NCBI GenBank assembly: GCA_021818445.1
Contig: JAKAEB010000032.1
Location: 1 to 43,570 of the forward strand
Direction of reading: 5' to 3'
DNA length: 43,570 nt
Source of the DNA: Planctomycetota bacterium
GTDB lineage: Bacteria > Planctomycetota > Phycisphaerae > WQYP01
Shown here: piece after piece, positions 1 to 8,448 of the stretch
How positions within the stretch are numbered: position 1 is the stretch's first letter
How the letters are laid out: each line of letters opens with the position of its first letter
The notes under the pieces: generated by a model
Databases searched by the model: none
What the model saw: only the letters and a program-made list of their open reading frames with translations
What the model was told of the DNA's origin: nothing
Position numbers and translations under genes: made by a program

Positions 1-52
1 ACAACTTCGTTCGATCCTCATCACTCAACATAATCTGGGGAGCAATTCGCAT
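1..52 (-). mobile_element. IS630-like transposase, 5' end only (cut by window edge)
   Basis: Reading the minus strand from ATG at 52 gives 17 residues, MRIAPQIMLSDEDRTKL, then the window ends. This resembles the usual N-terminus of IS630/Tc1-family transposases (short lead, then a 'LSDE-R--L' start of the helix-turn-helix region), the enzymes that move such elements at TA dinucleotides. A strong Shine-Dalgarno (AAGGAG) lies about 6 bases upstream. The start lies 63 bases downstream of the stop of a truncated PIN gene on the same strand, so an element end probably falls between 53 and 118. Only 17 residues are visible; the family call rests on N-terminal similarity alone and the rest of the element is outside the window. 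Confidence 0.55.
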
Positions 53-115
53 GACGTTCTCCTTTATAGAAGAACAACGCTCCAGACTCAAATAAGTTGC
101 ATTAAATATAAGACA

Positions 116-475
116 CTACACTAGATAAGTCGCCCGGGCAGCGATGGCTAAATTAAAGAGATGGTTGTCTTTAGGGTGATCGGGCAGCGAAAATCGCGCC
201 GGAACCCGGTCAAACCAATCTGCAAACTCGATGGACTTCTGAAGTATCAGGGCGGCTCGCTCGGGGGTAAGGCTGGGCAGGCGGGCTTGAAGTTCGGGAC
301 GGAAGAACAAGTCCCGCAACTCCGTCAGCAGTGTTTGATTCATGGCCAGACGGAGCCTGCCGAGGGTCAGTGCGGTAACCGTTGCGTGTTGGCGCGATCC
401 GTCGGCCGGCAAAGCAGCCCATTGGAGCATGACCATGGCATCGTAAACGGCGCGGGGCGGTGTTGGCTGCCTCAA
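116..475 (-). pseudogene. PIN-domain toxin of a TA pair, C-terminally truncated
   Basis: 119 residues resembling the PIN-family putative toxin (VapC-like ribonuclease) group. Acidic residues expected in the active site are visible at D12, E52 and D103 (in the DHPKDNHLFNLAIAA segment). In this family the segment ending 'ATYLV' is normally followed by a short '-x-R/G-D' stretch carrying the fourth acidic residue and a last helix. Here a TAG stop follows 'YLV' directly, so the final metal ligand and the C-terminal end are missing. An IS630-like transposase start lies 63 bases beyond the stop, so insertion of an element is the likely cause. The ORF start overlaps the antitoxin stop by 4 bases (472-475), the usual TA arrangement. 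The product is probably inactive or impaired; a naturally short variant cannot be fully excluded. Confidence 0.65.
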
Positions 476-717
476 CGATTGTTCTCCGCCCGGACCTTGC
501 CGAGAAGTTTGCGGCCCAGCTTGAGGAGGTCTTTATCGGTCATGCCGCTGCGTTCAAAATCCCGCTGTACTGGGGCCAGTAGCTCCTCAAGTGTGGGGCT
601 TTGGATTGCCTTGCGAACAATGCCGGCCGCGTAGGTGGAAAGGGGCTGGCCGCTTGCTTTGGCACGCCGCCGGAGCCTGACAGCAACCTGCTTGGGAATG
701 GAAATGGTCACGTCCAT
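472..717 (-). CDS. Ribbon-helix-helix antitoxin-like protein
   Basis: 81 residues. The first 40 fit an RHH DNA-binding fold: a short strand (MDVTISIPKQ), a basic first helix (VAVRLRRRAKASG), a turn (QPLSTY) and a second helix (AAGIVRKAI). The C-terminal half is charged and helical, as expected for the part of an antitoxin that wraps its toxin. It is the upstream partner of the PIN gene and overlaps it by 4 bases, so the two are translationally coupled. An AAAGG Shine-Dalgarno lies about 8 bases before the ATG. Such antitoxins normally repress their own operon. With the toxin damaged, this may be an orphan antitoxin; the ORF itself is intact. Confidence 0.7.
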   Translation of the reverse strand: MDVTISIPKQVAVRLRRRAKASGQPLSTYAAGIVRKAIQSPTLEELLAPVQRDFERSGMTDKDLLKLGRKLLGKVRAENNR

Positions 718-1420
718 AGTTTTAACCTTTCGTCTTGTTCCGAAGTCTTGGATGCCCAGATGGGTTGATCGAAATAAGGCTGGCAGAAAGACGGCATAAA
801 GTGTTTTCCTCCTTTGTCTGGGCAGCTTGATTCCCCGTCAAAAAGCAGCCAAGGTTTTGCTGTCGGCTCCTTGTGTGTATTCGCAGCGGCCCGCCTCTCC
901 ACTTGTTCCACCGGGATAATCTTATGCGATTCGGCCGGCGTAAATATCGATTCACGGCGCTGAGCCAAACGGTGGCATTGCCAAGAGGCTACATCGGGCC
1001 CGATCATGCCGGGTCTGGTGCAGGTCAGGCCGATGTGCTGGCACCATCTGCCCGGTCGCTTGCCCAAAAATGTGCGTGGCTCCCTCGGTGGCGGTGCCCT
1101 GCGAATTACTGGCGATCAGGTGCCGCATACGCAACTCCTCAAAACGAGTCTAACCAATGTCTTCATTATAGAGGTCGCCCAGGGTTGTGTCAGCGACAAC
1201 GAATGCCTCCCGCGATGTGGACGCGGCCACCTTTCCATGCATCCTTGGGAGTGCAGGTGTCCTTTCAGGCAGGCCCCTCGGGAAGGCTTTGGGAAACCGC
1301 CCAATTCGCCTTTGTTTTTGGCGATTTAAGCCCCGGCCGGAAAAATCGCCAAGCCCGCAATGTCGGCCGTGCCTATCGCTTTATTTTGGTGCGTGCCCGC
1401 GTTGTCTGATAACGACGAAC
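718..1420. other. Non-coding or decayed stretch (about 700 bp)
   Basis: Open frames here are short, overlap each other on both strands and show no family motifs, signal peptides or good ribosome binding sites. I recognise no RNA gene, tandem repeat or clear terminator. It lies between an IS-disrupted TA pair and a kinase gene, so it could be remnant DNA from accessory insertion and decay, but nothing in it proves that. Confidence 0.4.
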
Positions 1421-2548
1421 TTAAAATTCCGGCTCCGGCAGATTGCGGCAAAATTCCGCCAGTTCCAGATGGGTGGGGCTTTTTGCATGGCGCACGTAAT
1501 AACCACTGGTAGCCGTACCCAGACACAATGATTCGTCCAGATCGAAGCCAAACAGACGGCCGGCCGTGAACCCCGCATTGAAATGGTCGCCGGCACCCGT
1601 GCTGATCTGCGGCTGCTGGATAAACGGTCCGGAAAAATTAGCGCTGCCGGATGCCGTTGCCGCCGCCGCGCCGCTGCGCGGATGGATGACCACAGTATGC
1701 ACGTTCATTGCCTTACGGATATCCGTGGCAAGTTGGGTCAATTGCGTTTCAACATCCGCAGGCATACGAATATGCAGCACCTCTGCAATCTGCTGCGCCT
1801 CCTTCAGATTCAATCCCAAGATCACCTGCATATGTTCCGTCATCCGGGAAAGTAATTTCAGACCCGCGTCCACATCTTCGCGCGTACGCTTTTCAGGGTC
1901 GGCCAAATCGACGAACAAGATGCGCTGGCCGCTCGGCAATTGCGGCAGTGTGTAGCGCAGCATCTGTTCCCAGATATCATTCATTGAAGGGATCATCGTC
2001 CAGTTGACCATGCCCAGCAATTGGCAATCCGCGAGAAGTTTATTAAACCGGTTCTGCCCAACACGCTCCAGCATCAGCTCCCAGGATATCTCGCTGATCG
2101 GGCCTAATTTACCCAGCATGAGTTTGCCGTCGTCAAATTCAAGGGCATCAGTGTGGCATGGTTCGCCGAGACTCAGCACCTCCACACGATCGGCAAGCTC
2201 CTGAAACACCGGGTGCACCTGCGGAAAGCCGAGGTTCCCGATGTAGGTCAACCTCAGACCGATTGCCGCCAAAGCGTTGGCCATAATCGGGCCATTACCC
2301 CCGAGTTTCTGTTTCTTTACGACCAGTTCAAGATTAGCGCTCTTACCGGCCGCCTGCGCCGCCCGGGCAGCAAAGTCGGTAATGGTAGCTATACGATCAT
2401 AATTATGGGTGGAGTAGCGCTTATCCACCACCGCGATTATCTCATCGACAAAGCCGTCAAATCCGATGACTCCATGGATACTTTCGGGATGCGAGGCTTT
2501 GAGTTTCGCACTGACGCTGGAGGCGATTTGCGCACGCGATTTCTGCAT
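1421..2548 (-). CDS. PfkB-family carbohydrate kinase
   Basis: 375 residues. Members of the PfkB (ribokinase-like) family phosphorylate sugars or nucleosides with ATP. Two signatures are visible: an N-terminal substrate-side glycine motif, KLGGNGPIMANALAAIG (about 78-94), and the C-terminal STGAGDHFNAGF (316-327), in which D321 would be the catalytic base and GAGD the anion hole. The length is somewhat above a typical 300-330-residue member. The start is supported by CAGGAG upstream of the ATG. It is transcribed alone, away from the M42 peptidase. The substrate cannot be told from the sequence; fructose, fructose-6-phosphate, ribose and adenosine kinases all share these motifs. Confidence 0.85.
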   Translation of the reverse strand: MQKSRAQIASSVSAKLKASHPESIHGVIGFDGFVDEIIAVVDKRYSTHNYDRIATITDFAARAAQAAGKSANLELVVKKQKLGGNGPIMANALAAIGLRLTYIGNLGFPQVHPVFQELADRVEVLSLGEPCHTDALEFDDGKLMLGKLGPISEISWELMLERVGQNRFNKLLADCQLLGMVNWTMIPSMNDIWEQMLRYTLPQLPSGQRILFVDLADPEKRTREDVDAGLKLLSRMTEHMQVILGLNLKEAQQIAEVLHIRMPADVETQLTQLATDIRKAMNVHTVVIHPRSGAAAATASGSANFSGPFIQQPQISTGAGDHFNAGFTAGRLFGFDLDESLCLGTATSGYYVRHAKSPTHLELAEFCRNLPEPEF

Positions 2549-2913
2549 TGAGAATCTCCTGATCCTGCCGGGGCATTAACGATACCAAGTAGATGTAATA
2601 AACCCTGCCACCGGGCATGAAAGCGTAACCCGAAGCCATAATTATTTCTACTCGAACAGCCGCCTGCGCCAGTCGCCTTTGTGGTACACCCGACATTGTC
2701 GATCATCGGCAACCGCGGATTCAACATACAAGTTGTCAGGAGACTATGCTACGGAGTTCCATCTCGTTGAGTTGGCTGACCGGTGAACATCCGCTGAACG
2801 GTCAGCGTAGAACCGAAACATATTCGATGCCTGCTCATTATCATCGGATTTGCCAGCGGCGTTGGTTCGACGCATAATCGCAACCAAGGCAATTTTTAAG
2901 GAGTCGCCAAAAC
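2549..2913. promoter_or_regulatory. Divergent intergenic region with an 8-bp inverted repeat
   Basis: 365 bases between the divergent PfkB kinase and M42 peptidase genes, so it must hold both promoters. It contains a perfect 8-bp inverted repeat, GCTGACCG at 2775-2782 and CGGTCAGC at 2799-2806, separated by 16 bases. The centre-to-centre distance of 24 bp could suit an operator bound by a dimer or a weak hairpin. I see no clear -35/-10 pair. The AAGGAG at 2898-2903 is the ribosome binding site of the downstream peptidase. Confidence 0.35.
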
Positions 2914-3936
2914 ATGGAATTTTTGAAACTGCTGACCGAGACGCCCGGACCGCCGGGCCGCGAAGAATTGGTTCGATCCGTCATCCTGCGGGAAATTCAG
3001 GGTGTTTTTGATGAAGTAAAAGTCGATACACTTGGCTCCCTGATATGCACAAAAAAAGCCACATCCGGGAAAGCGCCTGCCGCGCGCGTGATGCTGGCCG
3101 CTCATATGGATCAAATCGGGTTTTACGTCCGCCATATTGACGATAAAGGCTTCATCCGCATCCACAATGTTGGCGGATTTGATCCCCGCAATCTCACCGC
3201 TCAGAAGGTGCGTATCGGCGGTAAAAAAGAAATTTTTGGTGTTCTCAATCCTGCCGGAAAACCCACTCACGTCGCTACGGAAGAGGATCGCAAGAAACAA
3301 TATCAAATTTCCGATTTTTTTATTGATACGGGCATGACCGCCAAAAAAGTTAATGATTCCGTCCGGATTGGCGATCCGGTCACGCTGGTGCGGGAGTTCA
3401 GTGAATTGGGAAATTTCGTATCCGGTCAGGCGATGGACAATCGCGCCGCAGTATGGGTGGCGGTGCGAGCCATGCAACGGGTTAAGAAAACGCCCTACGA
3501 CATTCATGTTGTCTTCACGGTCCAGGAGGAAGTGGGTTTGCGGGGTGCCGGGCCGGCCACCTTCGGGTTGGATCCGGAAATCTGCATTGCTTTGGATACC
3601 ACTCTGGCTTGCGATACACCCGGAATACCACCCGAGCACACCATTACTCATGCCGGTGGCGGCGTAGGGATAAAGGTCATGGATGGTGCGTCTATCAGCG
3701 ACCGGTCACTGGTGGATCAATTGGTGCAGTTGGCGGAAAAGAAAAAAATTCCGCATCAGTTGGAACTCCTTCCTGCCGGAGGCACGGACGCCGGGGCCAT
3801 GCAGCGCAGTCGCGCGGGCATCCGTACCATCACGTTAAGCGTGCCCACACGCTATATTCACACCGTTAATGAAATGGTGCATAAGGATGATCTCCACGCG
3901 GCCCGTGATCTGTTGTCAGCCTGGCTCGGTGGATGA
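2914..3936 (+). CDS. M42-family metallo-aminopeptidase
   Basis: 340 residues, the normal length for M42 (glutamyl aminopeptidase / FrvX / deblocking aminopeptidase) enzymes, which form large cytoplasmic shells that trim peptides left by other proteases. The full metal and catalytic set is visible: H64 and D66 in AHMDQIGF, the bridging D175 in MDNRA, catalytic E205 and adjacent E206 in VQEEVGLRG, D228 in ALDTT, and H316 in TRYIHTVNE. The GGTDAGAM motif (289-296) is also typical. The start is set by AAGGAG at 2898-2903, 10 bases before the ATG. It precedes the debranching enzyme by 69 bases on the same strand; a functional link is not evident. Substrate preference cannot be read from sequence. 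Confidence 0.92.
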   Translation: MEFLKLLTETPGPPGREELVRSVILREIQGVFDEVKVDTLGSLICTKKATSGKAPAARVMLAAHMDQIGFYVRHIDDKGFIRIHNVGGFDPRNLTAQKVRIGGKKEIFGVLNPAGKPTHVATEEDRKKQYQISDFFIDTGMTAKKVNDSVRIGDPVTLVREFSELGNFVSGQAMDNRAAVWVAVRAMQRVKKTPYDIHVVFTVQEEVGLRGAGPATFGLDPEICIALDTTLACDTPGIPPEHTITHAGGGVGIKVMDGASISDRSLVDQLVQLAEKKKIPHQLELLPAGGTDAGAMQRSRAGIRTITLSVPTRYIHTVNEMVHKDDLHAARDLLSAWLGG

Positions 3937-4005
3937 CCCGTCTGATACCCCGGAAGCGGCGGCATTCGTGTAGCTGATGAGACGCGCTTATTTTGGAGCA
4001 AAATC

Positions 4006-6036
4006 ATGAAATCTTTTACCTTTGACCAAAATACCTGCCGTAATCTGGATAAGGCACGCAGTCTCGAATGGCTTTGCACCAATGGACTTGGTGGCTACGC
4101 TTCAGGAACCATCGCCGGTATCAATTCCCGAAAATACCACGCCTATCTGGCGGCATCGCTTCGGCCACCGATTGACCGCTATGTGCTCTGGTCACGGGTG
4201 GAAGACCGCGTTGTGATCGGTGAAAAAGGTTACGCCCTTTCCACCAACGATTTTCCCGGTGCAGTCGAACCAACCGGCTATCGCAATTTGACCAGCTTCA
4301 CCCAGGAGGCCGGGCCTGTTTGGGATTTTCGCTGCGGTGATGTTCTCATCCGCAAGTCACTCATCATGCCGTACCAACAGCAGGTCAGCGTTTTGCGTTA
4401 TGAACTCATTGAACCTCCTGCCAAGCGCCAGGAAATTCGGCTCATGGTTCTTAATATGCTTTCAGGACGGCACTTTCACAACACCACTACCAGCGAAAAT
4501 CGGCTTAACTGGACGCATACCAATGATCAGAATGACGCCCAGACTATGGGCTATCGTGCCGTGGGTTGTCCGTTTGAAATCTATTTCACACATAATGCAG
4601 CGGATTTTCACGATGGTCCCTGCTGGTGGTACAACTTTGTGCTGGCCCAGGAAACCCAGCGCGGCTATCCCGATCGGGATGATCTTTGGACCCCCGGCGC
4701 TTTGGAATTTCTCCTCAAACCCGGCCGCCCCGCGTTTATTATTGCCTCCACCAAACCCATTAACCGTGTGGAGCATTCATCGTTGGTGCTTAAAGAGCAG
4801 GCTCGCTGGCACAATATCGCAGACGCGCCTGCACTGGATGAACCCTATGCCAATCTATTGCAGACCCTTTTTGTCGCGGCGGATCAATTTGTGGTGCAGC
4901 GCGTCGCAGATAAGAAGCAAAGTCATAAGATGTCGGTAATTGCCGGCTATCCATGGTTTGAGGATTGGGGGAGGGATACTTTCATCAGTCTGCCGGGGCT
5001 GACGCTGGTCAGCAACCGCGCCGATGCCGCCCGCGACATTCTTGCCACGTTTGCCGATCATATTCAAAAGGGGCTGGTGCCCAATCGCTTTCCCGATGAT
5101 GCAGACCAACCGGACTACAACACGGTTGACGCGTCGCTCTGGTTCGTAAACGCGGCTTTTCAATATTGGCGTTACACCGGTGATGCCGGCTTTCTGACAG
5201 ACTATCTCTACAACCCCATCAGTCAGATTATCGATCACTATCAGCACGGAACCTCTTTTGGTATCCATATGGACGCTGATGGCCTCATGTGTTGCGGCGT
5301 GCCCGGAGCTAACCTGACTTGGATGGATGCCAAAATTGGCGACTACGTGGTGACACCTCGGTACGGCAAGCCCATTGAAATAAGTGGCTTGTGGTACAAC
5401 GCCGTACGCATCATGGAAATCGTGGCCAAAAGCAAAAAAGATACCCAGCGTGTCAATGAAATGCACCGCGTCGCCGGGCTGATTGAAAAAAATATGCCCG
5501 CCAAATTCTGGCTTGGCACCGCCGGCTACTACGCTGATGTGCTTGGCCCCGACGACGCCCCCGACAAATTACTGCGGCCCAACCAGCTAATTGCCGCTTC
5601 GCTTCCATTTTCTCCCATTCCCCGTGAACATCTCGCAGCAATCGTCAATACCGCGCGTGAAAAATTACTCACACCCATGGGGCTGCGGACACTAGCACCG
5701 GGTAGCCCAGGCTATTGCGGTCGCTACCAAGGGGATCAAACGGCTCGTGATCACGCCTACCATCAAGGTACGGCCTGGCCTTGGCTGATCGGCCCGTTTG
5801 TCTCGGCCTTTACCCGCGCTTTTCCGCAATCCTCGCGGGAGGAGCGTTTTGCGTTTATTCGGCCGCTGGGAGATCGCATGGGCGTCTATGGCATCGGGTC
5901 GCTGGCCGAGATTGCCGACGGCGACGCTCCGCATCAGCCACGGGGTTGCATCGCACAGGCGTGGTCCGTCGCTGAGGTGCTGCGTGTCTTATGGGAAGAT
6001 GTGCTGCAAAAGGCCCCGCCTATCCCGGCAAAATAA
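4006..6036 (+). CDS. Glycogen debranching enzyme (amylo-alpha-1,6-glucosidase type)
   Basis: 676 residues with the two-part layout of archaeal/bacterial glycogen debranching enzymes: an N-terminal beta-rich domain starting with the diagnostic EWLCTNGLGGYASGTIAG segment (about 22-41), and a C-terminal alpha/alpha barrel with WFEDWGRDTFISLPGLTL (about 318-335), the conserved 'DWGRDTFI' block. Further barrel landmarks are TVDASLWFVNA and HQGTAWPWLIGPF near the C-terminus. The enzyme removes alpha-1,6 branches so glycogen or similar glucans can be used; it has no signal peptide, so it acts in the cytoplasm. A GGAG lies 8 bases before the ATG. No glycogen synthase, phosphorylase or branching enzyme lies nearby. 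Confidence in the family is high; the exact substrate is inferred. Confidence 0.9.
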   Translation: MKSFTFDQNTCRNLDKARSLEWLCTNGLGGYASGTIAGINSRKYHAYLAASLRPPIDRYVLWSRVEDRVVIGEKGYALSTNDFPGAVEPTGYRNLTSFTQEAGPVWDFRCGDVLIRKSLIMPYQQQVSVLRYELIEPPAKRQEIRLMVLNMLSGRHFHNTTTSENRLNWTHTNDQNDAQTMGYRAVGCPFEIYFTHNAADFHDGPCWWYNFVLAQETQRGYPDRDDLWTPGALEFLLKPGRPAFIIASTKPINRVEHSSLVLKEQARWHNIADAPALDEPYANLLQTLFVAADQFVVQRVADKKQSHKMSVIAGYPWFEDWGRDTFISLPGLTLVSNRADAARDILATFADHIQKGLVPNRFPDDADQPDYNTVDASLWFVNAAFQYWRYTGDAGFLTDYLYNPISQIIDHYQHGTSFGIHMDADGLMCCGVPGANLTWMDAKIGDYVVTPRYGKPIEISGLWYNAVRIMEIVAKSKKDTQRVNEMHRVAGLIEKNMPAKFWLGTAGYYADVLGPDDAPDKLLRPNQLIAASLPFSPIPREHLAAIVNTAREKLLTPMGLRTLAPGSPGYCGRYQGDQTARDHAYHQGTAWPWLIGPFVSAFTRAFPQSSREERFAFIRPLGDRMGVYGIGSLAEIADGDAPHQPRGCIAQAWSVAEVLRVLWEDVLQKAPPIPAK

Positions 6037-6053
6037 CGCCGCAGATGGAACCA

Positions 6054-6073
6054 TTGGCGTTAGCGATCGCCAA
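6054..6073. repeat. Stem-loop after the debranching enzyme gene
   Basis: TTGGCG (6054-6059) and CGCCAA (6068-6073) form a 6-bp stem with an 8-base loop, starting 17 bases past the stop codon. The loop and right arm include the palindrome GCGATCGC. There is no U-run after it, so it would be a weak terminator at best; a processing site or chance palindrome is also possible. Confidence 0.3.
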
Positions 6074-6124
6074 CGTTAGATGCAACCCGTCACGGCCGCC
6101 GTCTATTTGTGTTAAAATAGGCAC

Positions 6125-6634
6125 ATGGGCAAAAAGCTGAATCAATTTGATTTGTCCACCGTGACGGATGATAAAGCGCTGGCCATTGCCGCCTACGGTG
6201 AGGCCGTTGCCGCTTACCGTTATATCGTTCTGGGTGAAAAAGCGCAATGGCAGGATTTGAAAATTTCATTTCAAAAAATGGTTCAGACGGAATATACCCA
6301 ACGCGACATACTTCAGAAACTGCTGGGCGATTTATTCCCATCCGCATGCTTTTATCTCACCAATCGCGACAAAGCCATGGTGTGTGTCGGCCCGCGTCTT
6401 TTGGACGCGCGTGACGACGCCCGGTTTGACGAGGCTATGCGTCTGACCATCGCAAGCGAAAAGCGATCAATCAGCTTCTACACACGCTATTTACCTATCG
6501 CCCAGCATCCTCGCGTGGCCGAGACGTTCAGTGAGTTTGCCGCCGCCGGTCTGATCCGCGTTCGCGAGCTAAGATCGCTCTTTCAGTCGGCAGGAAAGCA
6601 AATTAAAGAGTCGTGTCCGATCGTCCCAAAGTAG
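6125..6634 (+). CDS. Ferritin-like four-helix-bundle protein of unknown function
   Basis: 169 residues, almost wholly helical. The spacing suggests a ferritin/rubrerythrin-like bundle: helix 1 GEAVAAYRYIVLGE (about 23-36), helix 2 QKMVQTEYTQRDILQKLL, helix 3 ASEKRSISFYTRYL and helix 4 ETFSEFAAAGLIRVREL. Glutamates occur in each helix, but the ExxH pairs that complete a di-iron site are absent: EYTQ in helix 2, and no histidine in helix 4. If it is a ferritin-like protein, the metal site is altered or lost. There is no good Shine-Dalgarno. A -10-like TAAAAT ends 6 bases before the ATG, so the mRNA may be leaderless. I do not recognise a named family with certainty. Confidence 0.5.
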   Translation: MGKKLNQFDLSTVTDDKALAIAAYGEAVAAYRYIVLGEKAQWQDLKISFQKMVQTEYTQRDILQKLLGDLFPSACFYLTNRDKAMVCVGPRLLDARDDARFDEAMRLTIASEKRSISFYTRYLPIAQHPRVAETFSEFAAAGLIRVRELRSLFQSAGKQIKESCPIVPK

Positions 6635-7095
6635 TCCAATCCTCCAATGCCCATTAGCCGATAACCATGGATTCCCGGCAAGATTGACATGTGGCTCTTT
6701 TTACCGAGGCCGTCAACGTTATCGGAATTCATCTCATCATCCAGGAAAAGGGAAGCACGCCGAAGGGCCAGATTAGGTATTTTGGCCCAGCACGTGAGTT
6801 TTTCTCGGACACGGTCTGTCGGTGGAGATTGAGACCTATCAATTTTCACTTTTCAACTTTCGACAGTGGACGAAATGGTAACTTCTATAACAGGACTAAA
6901 AACCTTGGATGTGACATACGCACCATAATTTCTTTGCCTCGATGAGAATCATGAATTAAAATATGGTTAAGTAATCGTCACTCGCCGTTTGCGGTGCTTG
7001 GCGATGGCGGTGAAGATGGAAACGCTGCGATCAGCGACAGTCTGTTTATACCATGCGTCGGCACACGCAAATGCCGGCGCTTACGGAGGCCATGG
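6635..7095. other. Gene-free stretch before the GGDEF gene
   Basis: About 460 bases without a supported gene, hairpin terminator or repeat. The GTG at 6994 opens the GGDEF frame upstream of its better start at 7096, but the extra 34 residues show no conserved feature. The 3' part should hold the promoter of the diguanylate cyclase gene; I see no convincing -35/-10 pair. Confidence 0.3.
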
Positions 7096-8328
7096 ATGAA
7101 GCCTTCATCAATTCGGTTCATGGATGTGGCCGATGAATCCGCGTCTACCCGTGCGCCGAGGTTAGCCCCGGCTGACGATCGGGTGATGAGAGAGAGGTGT
7201 GACGTGTCCAGCTTTGATCCTCCCGACCCACGGGATAACCCCGCTCCCGCCGAGCAGGTATTCAAGCGGCAGGGCGGGAAAGAGGCGGGCGGCGAATCAA
7301 CCAAAAAACGGAACGCCGCGGATGCTGAAGGTAGCGTCTTGGCCGACGAGGGACAGGCGGATGCAGGTCAAGCGCCCGGCACTGGCGAGGTAGCCATCGG
7401 TAGCGCCGCCGGGGCAGAGGGGGCCAGCTTAAAGATTTCACTTCAGGCGCAGATTGACATCTTCGAAATGTTGCGGTCGGGCAGGACCAATGTCATGCAA
7501 ATGGCATTGCAGACATTACAAAATAATTTCCGTTGGAATGGCACACTCAGGTTGGAATCTCCTGATGCAGATAGCGGTGCACCAGCGACAGGCCGCCTGA
7601 CCGCTGAAGTGCTGGATACATCTCCAGAAAGCAAGGCTGCCGGTGGCAAGGGTAAATTGGCACATCTGCTGACGCTTGACGCTTCAAGTCAAAGCAGTCG
7701 ACTTACCGAACAATTGCGCCAAGCCGCCATCTGGCTATCGTCCATCGCATCAGCGACGCGGCAAATGGAGCATCTGCGAAAACTTGCGGACACCGATGAA
7801 CTTTCAGGGGCGTTTAATCGCCGGTATTTCCTTCAAACCGTGCCGGATATCATTGACCGTGCCCGGCGTAAAAGGTTTTGTGTATCATTGCTGCTCTTTG
7901 ATATCGACGATTTCAAACACTACAACGATAACTTCGGCCATGCTGCGGGCGATGCCATCATTCGTGAGGTGATCAATTTATTACGTCGCTGCACGCGCAG
8001 CAACGATCTGGTCGCCCGCATCGGGGGCGACGAATTTGCCGTGGTGTTTGGTGATGACACATCTCAGCGTCAGCCCGACAGTCAGCATCCACGAACGGTT
8101 TTCGCCATGGCGCAGCGTTTTCGTAAGGCGGTGGCCGAGCATCCCTGGAATACGCAAGGGGGGCCTATCGCCGGCCGATTAAGCATTTCCGGCGGTTTGG
8201 CCACATTCCCGTGGGATGCGCAAAACCTCAATGATCTTTTGGCCGTGGCCGATGCCGAGTTAATGAAGGCTAAATCGATGGGTAAAAACGCGATCGTTCT
8301 GGCCAACCCCGAAACGGACGAGACCTGA
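7096..8328 (+). CDS. GGDEF-domain diguanylate cyclase
   Basis: 410 residues from ATG 7096, chosen because GGAGG (7085-7089) sits 6 bases before it; the frame opens at GTG 6994, and GTG 7204 is another option. The first roughly 120 residues are charged, Ala/Gly/Glu-rich and probably disordered. A helical middle follows, with a coiled segment leading into a C-terminal GGDEF domain. The domain has the metal-binding LLFDIDDFKHYND block, GHAAGDA and intact GGDEF (about 310-314). The RSND at 301-304 is a complete RxxD inhibitory site, so the enzyme should make c-di-GMP and be feedback-inhibited. There is no transmembrane helix, so it is cytoplasmic. No recognised sensor domain is seen, so the input signal is unknown. 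No EAL or PilZ gene is nearby. Confidence 0.85.
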   Translation: MKPSSIRFMDVADESASTRAPRLAPADDRVMRERCDVSSFDPPDPRDNPAPAEQVFKRQGGKEAGGESTKKRNAADAEGSVLADEGQADAGQAPGTGEVAIGSAAGAEGASLKISLQAQIDIFEMLRSGRTNVMQMALQTLQNNFRWNGTLRLESPDADSGAPATGRLTAEVLDTSPESKAAGGKGKLAHLLTLDASSQSSRLTEQLRQAAIWLSSIASATRQMEHLRKLADTDELSGAFNRRYFLQTVPDIIDRARRKRFCVSLLLFDIDDFKHYNDNFGHAAGDAIIREVINLLRRCTRSNDLVARIGGDEFAVVFGDDTSQRQPDSQHPRTVFAMAQRFRKAVAEHPWNTQGGPIAGRLSISGGLATFPWDAQNLNDLLAVADAELMKAKSMGKNAIVLANPETDET

Positions 8329-8406
8329 ACCGTTATGAGCCTCTCCAAGTAATAACAGGGACTGTGACGGCATGGATATCGGCGGTTATCGAGAAGTGGC
8401 GACGAG

Positions 8407-8426
8407 GGCGTATCGGGTGATACGCC
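8407..8426. terminator. Perfect 8-bp hairpin between convergent genes
   Basis: GGCGTATC (8407-8414), loop GGGT, GATACGCC (8419-8426): a perfect stem midway between the stop of the diguanylate cyclase gene (8328) and the stop of the ABC ATPase gene (8449). The place and symmetry suit a bidirectional transcription end. No T-run follows on either strand, so it may act with Rho or protect 3' ends rather than terminate by itself. Confidence 0.4.
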
Positions 8427-8448
8427 GAGGAAGCCGCGCCGCCATCAG

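Noticed and set aside
2896-3651. Long open frame antisense to the M42 peptidase gene
   Set aside because: It lies wholly inside a well-supported gene whose catalytic residues are all present; it has no ribosome site or motif, and such shadows are common in this composition.
7030-7048. Sequence ATCAGCGACAGTCTGTTTA nearly repeated at 33199-33217 (one mismatch)
   Set aside because: A few exact 14-base matches are expected by chance in a window of this size; there is no flanking similarity or shared context.
6994-7095. GTG 6994 as the start of the GGDEF protein
   Set aside because: It has no ribosome binding site, and the extra 34 residues show no feature; ATG 7096 has GGAGG at ideal spacing.
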